Assembly: GCA_965153455.1 (NCBI GenBank)
Contig: OZ234504.1
Location: 2,852,001-2,916,000 of the forward strand
Length of the DNA: 64,000 nucleotides
Reading direction: 5' to 3'
Origin: Sphagnum compactum
Lineage: Eukaryota; Bryophyta; Sphagnopsida; Sphagnales
This document shows, in pieces, positions 47,208 to 56,520 of the stretch; the first letter of the stretch is position 1; every line of letters begins with the position of its first letter. A program made the position numbers and the translations under genes. The notes under the pieces were generated by a model. That model ran no database searches. It saw only the letters and a program-made list of their open reading frames with translations, and was not told the DNA's origin.

Positions 47208-48235
47208 ATGGACAACTCAGAATCCAACATCGATCTCACTCAAATCCTCGCCGCCCTTCAGCACCTTCAACAAGAAAATGTCGTGCTCAGAGACTCGGTG
47301 ACTCGCCTACAGAATCAGCCACCACCTCCTGCCCCAGTACTTCCTGCTCTTGCAATGGCCGCCCAAGAGCCCAAGATCAGTCTGCCAGAAAAGTTTGATG
47401 GAACGCGCCTCAAATTTCGAGGCTTTGTCAGCCAGGTACGCCTGATCATGCAACTACACCCCCGTCGTTATTTTGATGACACCACTCGTGTAGGATTCGT
47501 TGGAACCCTACTCACTGGGACAGCTACAGCATGGTTTGCTCCCATCCTGGAAACATCATCCCCTCTTCTACAAGATTTCAACGCCTTTATGGCGGAATTT
47601 GAAGCAGTATTTGGGGACAGTGATAAGGCCAGGACTTCAGCCAACAAGCTGCGTCGCCTCTAGCAAGGGACACGTTCGGCCATCGTCTACGCCTCAGAAT
47701 TCAGGCAGCTTGCCTATGACGTCAATTGGGGAGAAGCTACCTTGATTGATCAGTTTCGCTGTGGGCTTCGTGATGATGTTCAAGATCTTTTGTTGACACT
47801 CGCAGACCTTTCTTCCTTCAGTGAAGCCATCACCCAGGCAATTCGGTGCGATAATCGTCTGTTCGAACGTCGCCAGGAAAAGAAAGTCACCTCCAACGCC
47901 CAGCTTTGGAACAGTCGGCCTACTACGCTCCCCTAAGTTCCCCAAACAACACCAGTTGCCCGACCTGCCTCTTTTGGACCTGCTCCGATGCAGATCGACA
48001 TAGCTAAGTTTAAATTTTTGACAGAAGTCGAGAAACTTCGCCGAAGGACAAACAATCTATGTCTTTACTGTGGCAACCCAGGACATATAGCTCGTTAATG
48101 CCCTGTGGAAACTCCCCAGGAGTTGGAAAACAAGAACATCCAGTCACAGTAGGAGCCGTGCGACTGGATCTCACCCAACACCACCTTTGCAAAGGCTCCT
48201 GTTCTGCTGTTGGTCCCAGTCCCAGTTTCACTCAG
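47208..48235 (+). pseudogene. Retrotransposon gag, broken
   Basis: ATG at 47208 in the context ACCACCATGG. N-terminal coiled-coil-like Leu/Gln stretch (DLTQILAALQHLQQENVVL), then the capsid-like retrotransposon gag domain (LPEKFDGTRLKFRGFVSQV, then TATAWFAP and the ASEFRQLAYDVNW region) and a CCHC zinc knuckle near 48060-48101 (CLYCGNPGHIAR, stop, C). In-frame stops TAG 47661, TAA 47934 and TAA 48096 break it; the last falls inside the knuckle. Each can be explained by a single transition from a Gln codon. The frame then changes to that of protease at about 48230. Confidence 0.88.
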
Positions 48236-50420
48236 TATGTGGACATCATTCGTATTCCAGAAGACATACCACAAGTGTCAGATTTGGTGGACTTCGGCAC
48301 CACCTCTTTTTTCATTGACCAAACATTTGTCGTCCAACACAACATCCCTATGGTCAAGAAGTCAACCCCTGTTCCGGTAGAGGTTATTGATGGGAGAACC
48401 ATTGCTTCTGGTGCAATCACACACGAGATAACCCCTCTAGAACTCTGTATCGGCAAGCACACGGAGAAGATTATTCTCAACATCATTTCCACCCCTCACC
48501 ATCCCATCATCCTTGGTCTGCCTTGGCTAGAAGCACACAACCCTATCATTGATTGGCGATCTAGAACCCTCACCTTCAGCGCACAACGATGCACCTCTCA
48601 AAAACCCCACGCTCAGAAAAACACTTTGTCTAGTCCTGCCAAAAACCCTGTGGTCGAGAACCCAAAGAGGGTCGGAACCAATTCCAGTTTTATCAAGTCT
48701 GTTATGTCAAATCCTGCAGTCAAGAACCCCCGGTTGGTCAGAACGAAACCTTGTCCTGTCAAGAATCTTGTCAAGAATCCTGCCCAGAAAACCAACCGTG
48801 TCCAGATCTTCGTTGATAGAGCTGTCCCTTTCTATCGGGCTGCTAAGAATCTTCAAGTCTTCGCCATCCATGTCAACCCAGCCAACACCACAAACCCCCA
48901 ATCAGAACCAACACCTGTCAAACTTCCCAAGAAGTACAAGGACTTTGTTGATGTTTTTGAAAAGATTAATGCTGATCAGCTCCCCGCCCATAGTCCATAT
49001 GACTGCCCGATTGATCTAGAAGAAGGACACTCACCACCCTTTGGTACTATCTATGGCCTATCAGAATCGGAACTCCAAGCCCTGCGTGATTACCTTACTG
49101 AAAATCTTGCCAAGGGGTTCATTCAGCATTCCAAGTCTCGAGCCGGCGTCCCAATTTTGTTTGTCAAGAAGAAGGATGGCTCCCTTCGACTCTGTGTGGA
49201 TTATCGTGGATTCAACAAGATAACCAAAAAGAATCGATATCCTTTGCCTTTGATTTCAGGTCTCCTAGATCGACTACGTACCGGGAAGATCTTCACCAAG
49301 CTTGACCTCCGTGGAGCCTACAACTTACTCAGGATTCGCCCTGGTGATGAATGGAAGACAGCTTTCCGCACACGCTATGGCCACTTCGAATACACGGTCA
49401 TGCCCTTCGACCTCACCAATGCACCCGCAGTCTTTCAACATCTGATGAATGATATCTTCCGGGATTACATGGACGAATTTGTCGTGCTCTATTTGGATGA
49501 CATTTTAATCTTTTCCAAGGACCAGGAAACCCACGACAAACATGTACGATTGGTGCTTGCGACGTTGCGGGAGCATGGCTTATACGCCAAGTTGGAAAAA
49601 TGTGAATTCGACAAATCTTCAGTGGCGTTCCTTGGCTACGTGATCTCTCCAGATGGCATTTCCATGGACAAGTCAAAGGTCGAGACCATCTAGTGTTGGG
49701 CTACTCCATCCTCGGGCAAGGACGTTCAACGCTTCCTTGGGTTTGCCAACTTCTATCGTCGGTTTATCAAAGGCTACTCCAAGATCACAACACCGTTAAT
49801 AACCCTGACTTGCAAAGACAAGCCCTTCTCGTGGAATCCAACGGCCCAGGCTGCTTTTGATACTCTCAAGATGGCATTCACCTCTGCACCCATCCTGATA
49901 CATCCCGATCCTGCCAAGCCATTCATTGTGGAAACGGACACTTCAGATTTTGCCTTGGGAGCTATTCTATCTCAATTTGGAATAGATGGGTTGCTGCATC
50001 CAGTTGCTTTTTATTCACGGAAGTTAACCAGTGCCGAAATCAACTACCAGGTCTACGATAAAAAACTTCTTGCAATCATCACGGCATTCGAGCAGTGGAG
50101 ACCGTATCTTGCCGGAGTTCAACATCGAGTCCAAGTTCTGACAGATCACAAGAATCTCCTTTATTTCACAACTACTCGGACCTTAAATCGTCGCCAGGCA
50201 CGCTGGTCTATCTTCCTAGCTGATTTCGACTTTGAGAGTCAGTATCAATCCGGCACCCAGCAAGGGAAAGCTGACGCGCTATCTCGTCGTTCAGAATATG
50301 AACTTCGAGCGGGGGATGAGGCTACGGTCAGCAGAACCAGACTTTACTCAACCCCGAGCAATTTTGAGTTGCAGCAACAATCAACACCCTCCCAGACTCA
50401 TACCTTGTCAGGGACATCAA
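48236..50420 (+). pseudogene. Retrotransposon protease, reverse transcriptase and RNase H, broken
   Basis: One frame throughout. Protease: LVDFGTTSFFID, where the usual active-site Asp-Ser/Thr-Gly reads Asp-Phe-Gly (48290-48298), then ILGLPWLEAHNP. Reverse transcriptase: RLCVDYRGFNKIT, FTKLDLRGAYNLLRI, PFDLTNAPAVFQ (normally PFGLTNAP) and the catalytic YLDD at 49490-49501. TAG at 49691-49693 separates it from the connection region (FLGFANFYRRFI) and RNase H, whose acidic residues are visible in VETDTSDFALGA, YDKKLLAII, VLTDHKNL and KADALSRR. After about 50300-50420 the frame shifts by one into integrase. Two altered key residues, the stop and the frameshift mean it cannot support its own transposition. 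Confidence 0.9.
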
Positions 50421-51882
50421 GATGGCAACTGAGGAAGACACCTGGGCTACCAACATCAAGAAGGAACTCCAGGAACGACCAAGGAACCCAAATCGTGATG
50501 ACTTGGATCAATTTGAGCAGCAAGACGGACTTCTCCTTCGAAATAACCTGATTTATGTACCCGAAGGACCTATACGCCTAAAAATCTTGAGGGAATGCCA
50601 CGACAACACCCTGGCAAGTCACTTTGGAATGGCACGGACTCACGAACTAGTGTCAAGGACTTACTGGTGGCCCAAAATGAACAAGATGCTATGGGAGTAT
50701 GTCAAGTCTTGTGATACATGTGCTCGATCCAAGGCTCCCAGGCATCGCCCGTTTGGACTCCTACAGCCTCTGTCGATTCCTAGCCGACCTTGGGGATCTA
50801 TTGCAATGGACTTCATCACGGACCTCCCTATTGTCAGAACCAAGAATTCAATACTGGTTGTGGTCGATCGACTCACCAAAATGACCCATTTCACCCCTTG
50901 TTCCAAATCAATCACGGCAGAAGAGACAGCTCAGTTAATTCTGGACGGGATCGTCCGACTGCATGGACTCCCCGAGGAAATTGTGTCCGACAGAGGTCCT
51001 CAGTTTGCATCCAAGTTCTGGCATCGTCTATTCGAGCTTCTTGGAGTTGACATTCGGCTATCTTCAGCTTTCCACCCTGAGACAGATGGACAAACCGAAC
51101 GGACAAATCAGACACTCGAGCAATACCTTCGCTGCACTGTGAACTACCAACAGGACGACTGGCTGGAGCTACTATCTCAAGCAGAGTTTGCTTATAATAA
51201 CACAACACATGCATCGACCGGGATCAGTCCATTCTTTGCCAATTACGGTTTTCATCCCAGGTTCAGCCTTGAAATTCCTGGAGACTCCGTAAACCCCTCG
51301 GCTGAAGAAAGGGCCACGAGGCTTGGACAGGTTCAACAGAACCTTATGGCAGAACTCAAACTAACACAGGAGTGGCAAAAGAAGCAAGCAGACCGCCGAC
51401 GCAAGGACCATCCAAACTTCAAGGTTGGAGACAAGGTCTGGCTTTTCAGAAAGAACATTGCTACCACTCGCCCATGTGCCAAGTTGGATTACAAGCGCCT
51501 CGGACCTTTCAAAATCGCCAAATTGGTTGGTCTAGTGGCTTGCCAGTTGGAGCTTCCACTCCAGTTCAAAATCCACAATGTTTTCCATGTCTCCCTGCTT
51601 GAGCCCTATCATGAAAACCCGATCCCAGAACGTCATCAAGAACCCCCAGCTCCAGTCGAAATTGAAGGCCAGGAAGAGTTTGAAGTTCAGGAGGTCTTGG
51701 ACTCCAAAAAGATTCGTGGAAAGCTCCTGTACCTTGTCTTTTGACGAGGTTATACTCCTTCTGAAGCTACTTGGGAGCCTGCTGGAAACCTAGTTCATGC
51801 CCAAGACTTAGTTAATCGGTTTCACCAACGATATCCTAACAAACCGGCTCCATCTAAAAGATGTCGCTTGAGGAGAGGATAA
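50421..51882 (+). pseudogene. Retrotransposon integrase with C-terminal chromodomain, broken near its end
   Basis: Zinc-binding HHCC region (HDNTLASHFGMARTHELV, CDTCARSK), DDE core (MDFITDLP; VSDRGPQFASKFW; Glu in HPETDGQTERTNQTLEQYL), and a GPY-like region (LGPFKIAKLVG, HNVFHVSLLEPY). A chromodomain follows (about 51670-51840: EFEVQEVLDSKK, LLYLVF, stop, RGYTPSEATWEPAGNL). Chromodomains of this kind can steer integration to methylated-histone chromatin. TGA at 51742-51744 stands where family members have Trp. The frame then stays open to TAA 51880-51882, which abuts the 3' LTR exactly. Confidence 0.92.
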
Positions 51883-52149
51883 TGTCATGGCCTAGGATGT
51901 TTTGGGATACTTTTGGCAATGTCATGTCCTAGGATATTTTGGGATACTTTTGGCAATATCATGGCCTAGGATATTTTGGGATACTTTTGGCAATATCATG
52001 GCCTAGGATATTTTGGGATTAGTATGGCTCAGGGTTATAAAAGGAGATAGTCTGGGGAACAACCCTTTAGCAGATCAACACCAGTTGATGGGTCAATAAA
52101 TCTTGTCTTGTCTTGTAACTCTCCACTTGTTTGTAGTCGGTCCATAACA
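51883..52149 (+). repeat. 3' LTR (267 bp)
   Basis: Identical to the 5' LTR except for three transitions and one fewer 37-bp unit (three full and one partial). TATAAAA is at 52036-52042 and AATAAA at 52095-52100. It is followed by CAGTC, the right target-site duplication (52150-52154). Confidence 0.93.
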
Positions 52150-52154
52150 CAGTC

Positions 52155-52440
52155 CGCCCGTGCTCGTGCCCGTGCCCAGTTCGTGCCCAGTTCACCCGTG
52201 TCGTGCTCGTCTGTGCCCAGTCCGTCCGTGCCGTGCCCCTCTCCCGGGCCCAGCCCGCCCATGCCTATGCCCGTGCCCAGTCCGTGCCTGTGCCCGTGCC
52301 CAAGACAGACTAACAGACCAAGCCCTGTCACAAACAGACAGACGTAGTGTTGGGCATCGCCCATTGCTTCACCGGCCTCTCCCATTGCTTCACCGGCCTC
52401 TCCCTCCCCCACCCCCCAAAACCCCCGTCACAAACAGACA
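52155..52440 (+). repeat. GC-rich GTGCCC minisatellite-like tract
   Basis: A degenerate run of CCCGTGCCCAGT/CCGTCCGTGCC phrases (to about 52300), then a 22-bp unit TCACCGGCCTCTCCCATTGC repeated twice, then a C-rich run. It is part of the split TATACTAGTGGGTACC element. Long open frames across it on both strands are composition artefacts. Confidence 0.75.
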
Positions 52441-52460
52441 AACTTACTGAATTAATATAT

Positions 52461-52510
52461 ATGATGATACTTCTTAATGTAAATGGCAAGGCTACAGTGT
52501 GACACACCCC
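52461..52510 (+). repeat. 310-340-bp dispersed element, copy C, right end
   Basis: Carries CTTCTTAATGTAAATGGCAA followed by GGCTACAGTGTGACACACCCC, the terminal 50 bp missing from the piece at 45470-45780. It establishes that everything between was inserted into that copy. Confidence 0.75.
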
Positions 52511-52960
52511 CTTGTTTTCTTTGCATATAAACATTTGTGTGTGTGTGTGTGTGTGTGTGCTTTGTTACTTTTGATAGTGCTACACCACATCAAATGCTAG
52601 AACCTGGTCTGTATAAATAAATCATCAATCTCATCATTCATGAACTCAGCAAGTTCATCACCCCTGACCCATGAGGCCAAACATACAGGGAGTAACTTAA
52701 TACATCCAGCCAAAATCAAGCAAGATTGGAACTAAAGAGAAGAGCTGACTTGTCTTCACAAGGATTTCAGACTGCCACTATGTGAACAATACTGATCACG
52801 TGACACATCTCAAAATAATAATTTCAACTTCTCTGACATCTGACTAGGGATGTCTGTGGGGACTTCATCTAGGGTTTAGGTTTCTGTAAGTCAGTCAGGT
52901 CATGGGTAGAGAGGAGTCAGGACTCCTACTTTCTTACTTCATTGTATATCATTTTTTATT
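52511..52960. other. Spacer with a GT microsatellite
   Basis: TGTGTG run at about 52540-52559; otherwise single-copy-looking DNA without an open frame of note. Confidence 0.5.
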
Positions 52961-53264
52961 GGCCTTGCCTACCAAGGCAAGGATATTGTGTTTAGATTCA
53001 TTACGGAGAGTGTAGTAGCTTTTGGCCCCTAGGTAGTAGATCCATTTTTATATGAGGATTTTTGAAAGATGATATTTTGGCTCCTGTTTGAAACTTGAGA
53101 TTAGTTACAGAGTTATAATAATATCTTGAAGGATTTTGGTTTCTTTTAGAAGATTTTTTTGGAGATTATATTTTTGCATTGTGAAATATTTGAATTTTCA
53201 TAACTCTTTTTTTGCCTTAAGACATTTCTAATATAAATGGCAAGGCCACAGTGTGACACACCCC
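52961..53264 (+). repeat. 310-340-bp dispersed element, copy D (complete)
   Basis: Starts GGCCTTGCCTACCAAGGCAAGG and ends AAATGGCAAGGCCACAGTGTG plus ACACACCCC. It is the clearest complete copy together with copy B. Confidence 0.78.
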
Positions 53265-54907
53265 TTATTTTTTATGGCAAGGTATGAGGGACAAGTGACA
53301 AGAAATTGCCAATGTGTGAACGTTAGGGTTTTCCTTTTAACATAATGCTGTGAATTGTATATATCATAATTTTATGGTTTTTCACAAAATACTCTGGATT
53401 TGTTTAGTTAAATACAAACATACGTGTTTCACACACATTATCGTTTACTAAGGCACCCATTGGATACTTGACAAGGATTTGGTATCAACACTTGCAGTTG
53501 CATTAGCTTTAGTGGTTCTTGCAAAGAATCTTCCCTACTTCGTTTATCAATGGAGCAAGTTATCATGGGTATGCATTTCAAATTTGTGGGAACAATATGG
53601 TTTTGTGTGTCCCCAAATCCCTGCTGAAAATATACAGTTGAGTTAGTCAGCAAAGGAAAAAAGTTGTATTGGCCGAGTACAATATTGTATAATACAAGTA
53701 TAAAAAGTTGTATTGGCCGAGTACAATACGAGTACGATAGCCCCATACAATATGGGTTTTACTAACATAGCTAGAATTTGTATGTGGAGTATTAGTGGCA
53801 GATTCTTGCAGATAGTTGGTTGTATTTGATTTTTTTTGAGTGACTGGATTATGTCCCCCAATTTGTATTATCACAATGAAAATAAACTATTTATTGGATA
53901 TTTTAATCATTTTCACAAACATATTTAATTTTAGATTAACTATGAGATTTAAATACAAAGCAACCACCAAACAACACTTAATAGATGTGATTGGGAAAAT
54001 GGTTCAATTTATTTTTAAATCAAAACCATTATCAAATAATGAACTCATATAAAAAGTGTGTTGAAAAAAATAAAAATTCAATATATGTTTGCAAAGCTTT
54101 TCCCTTTCATTCATTGTTAATTTTTAAAACATTATATTTTAAATATTAAGACTTTGTCCCCATTTTCCTAGTGAAAACTTTTGCTATCTCTCTTTTAATT
54201 ATAAATGATTATCGGTGGAGAGACATGTTTTTTATTGAAATTTTTGTTCTTGTCTATATTGGTTTTTAACATAAAATTCAAATATGATAGAAAATTCTTG
54301 GGTGGTTTTTATATACATATACATATACCCATGCACACTTATATATGAAAATATATGTACATATATATATCCATAAACATAGATACATACATATACAGAC
54401 ACATCCATGCACCGAAACATCGTAAATTATTAACAGATTTTTATAAACATGTTTTAAATACATCTACAAGATATCATCTATAGGCAAGGCTTGCGTGTTT
54501 GTGACGCCCTGTTAGTAACTTGGGGCAGATTGAAAATATTTTTTCTATTTCAGCCTTGACTCCTCATGTGAAACCCTTGGGGCTAATTTCAACTTTTGCA
54601 CCAATAGAAATGCTTGATTTTGAGTTGAACATTGGCCTTGACTCCTAGTGTAAAGTGGGCGTAAGTTCGAAATCATATTTTTCAGGTTGAAATTTGGCAA
54701 AATATTTTTTGCCAGTAAAAAAGGAATATGGGTATCTTCATATGTACATGCCACACATCAACTTGAAATCTGTCCTTATGTTGAGGAAGGAACCCCATTG
54801 ACCCCAGTGAACCAGGATGGATGGGAAGTGGTCAGGAAACAGTTTTCTGTTGGGTTCCAGTTCCCTAGCTAACCATGGTGGTTAGCTCAGTTGCCCTTTT
54901 TTTTTAT

Positions 54908-54955
54908 CTACCTACTTACTAACAACCCACAAGCACGTTGTTAGTAGGTAGGTAG
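54908..54955. repeat. 19-bp inverted repeat with ACCT/AGGT arms
   Basis: Arms 54908-54926 (CTACCTACTTACTAACAAC) and 54937-54955 pair at 18 of 19 positions with a 10-bp loop; further CTACTTACTTAG/TACCTA phrases follow to about 55030. Confidence 0.88.
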
Positions 54956-55489
54956 TAAAAACAGCCTTCATCTATGTATAAACCATCTACTTACTTAGTA
55001 GTTACCTATTTTCCTACCTATCTTACCTATATATGAAACCTATTTCTTACAGAATATAACCCCAAGCTGAGGTAGTGGGCCCCACTTTTGTTAAAACTGG
55101 GTATGAAACTGGGGACAAAACGAGAAGTTGGCTTTAAACAAACAGTTTAACAAGGAAAAAACAAGGGACCAAACTAGTTCTCTCATCTAAAAATTGGTCC
55201 TCAATGGAGAGTTTCACCCACTGATTTTAATTTGCCTCACCTGCTGCTCATGTTCTCCTTTAAATCAAAGCCTTGTCAAAATACTATCCTGCAAGTCTTC
55301 TGAACTGATGCCCAGTTTTGTACCCCATTTCACTCACTTTCCCTGAGCTCTCAAATTGGGGATGAACCAGGGGTTTGGAGGGTCAAACTAGGGCCCAAAG
55401 ATAGGCTGACTTTTACTTGAATGATCAAAATAATTCTTGCAAATGAAATGCACTTCTAGAGGATTTTTTTTAAAGAATTAGATCAGAAC

Positions 55490-55870
55490 TAGTGAGTCCC
55501 TGGTTCTATTTATGTGTGAAACGAACATTGAACTGGAATTGAAAGTTAATTGGTCTAGATTAGTAAGAACCAAACTAGAATCAAATCTCATTTTCAAAAC
55601 TTAGAATTAATCTTTTTTGAAGAACTAGACCTGAAATTGGATTTTTGATTCCATTTTTGTGTTGAATCCAAACTAAAACTGAGTTAGTTTTCATTTGGTT
55701 TTTTAGAATCGGAGTTCAAGGTTCTTTATAAAAGTGAATAACCACCCAACACTAACATGAAACACTATGAACCTAATATGAGCTTAGCATTACCTTAGGT
55801 CCTTGCTCCCTACTAGGTTAGTTTTTATACAAGGCAGGAATCACCTTAGGTCATAGTATGGAATAATAAA
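55490..55870 (+). repeat. Dispersed repeat, copy 2 (partner at about 31730-32440)
   Basis: Shares CCTGGTTCTATTT, TTTTTTGAAGAACTAGACCTGA, GGTTCTTTATAAAAGT, CCTAATATGAGCTTAGCATT and CCTTAGGTCATAGTATGGAA in order with copy 1. Confidence 0.6.
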
Positions 55871-56360
55871 AAAAGGCCATGGCTCTAATAAACCATGGCC
55901 CATTCATGTTTGGGTAATATGAATCTAATATCTCGAGAAAAATGACCTCTAGCAAAATGTTAGGTGAGTTCAAATTTACTTTTATTAACATGTGGTTGTT
56001 CGCACACAGGGGTTTTATCAATTGCCCAACAAAACTTTGGTCTAATAGTCCATACATATCTAGTTCTAAGTCATTGAAATTATGTATATTTATATTCTCG
56101 TCATTTAATTATAGTGATGATAATTCATCAATGCTACGTGAGATAGGATAACTTTAGGTTCCATAAGTCATGGGTTGTTGTAGTCATTTGGACAATTTCA
56201 AATTGGAATATGTTTAGCCCATTCTCAAGTGAAGAGGCATGGAAAGGTGTCTTTTTGGATTTGTGTCTTTTAAAGTTTTTTTTAACACCATATTGAGGAT
56301 AAGGTTTTCAATACTTTTTCATCAATTTGCATCTCATTTCTTTTCAACTGAATTTGAATT

Positions 56361-56520
56361 TAATTCAATTCAATGTTAATCCACTTATTTAATTGAATTT
56401 AGTTGAATTGGAATTCAATTTAACTTACATTGCAATGTTGTTTATAATTCAATTCAATTCAATGTTCATCCACATACTCAATTGAATTGAACTAACATTG
56501 CAATGTTGTTCATACCTCAA
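56361..56520 (+). repeat. Tandem AATTCAATTC repeat, about 100 bp per unit
   Basis: Two units share TTCAATTCAATGTT(A/C)ATCCAC, CAATTGAATT and ACATTGCAATGTTGTT(T/C)AT. Confidence 0.65.

Larger units (their letters stand above)
46078..52149 (+). mobile_element. Ty3/gypsy chromovirus LTR retrotransposon, young but protein-defective
   Basis: A complete 6072-bp element: 5' LTR 46078-46381, leader with 155-bp repeats, gag, protease, reverse transcriptase, RNase H, integrase, C-terminal chromodomain, 3' LTR 51883-52149. The order protease-RT-RNase H-integrase and the chromodomain place it in the chromoviruses of the Ty3/gypsy group. LTRs begin TG and end CA and are flanked by CAGTC duplications. Apart from one 37-bp repeat unit the LTRs differ at three positions, all transitions, so insertion is recent. 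Nevertheless gag and pol carry stops at 47661, 47934, 48096, 49691 and 51742 and at least one frameshift. No TGG-type primer-binding site directly after the LTR was recognised. A purine-rich tract (GAGGAGAGGAT, about 51870-51880) precedes the 3' LTR. Confidence 0.95.
46001..52457 (+). repeat. TATACTAGTGGGTACC element, unit 2, interrupted by the LTR retrotransposon
   Basis: Left part 46001-46077 (TATACTAGTGGGTACCTGTG, then GTCCGTGCC/CCCGTGCCC phrases), right part 52155-52457 (many GTGCCC phrases, a 22-bp unit TCACCGGCCTCTCCCATTGC repeated, then CACAAACAGACAAAC and TGAATTAATA). Between them is the retrotransposon with its 5-bp target duplication. Confidence 0.7.

Noticed and set aside
52035-52450. 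Pro/Gly/Arg-rich frames on both strands
   Set aside because: They fall on a GTGCCC minisatellite-like tract and the 3' LTR; codon pattern follows the repeat.
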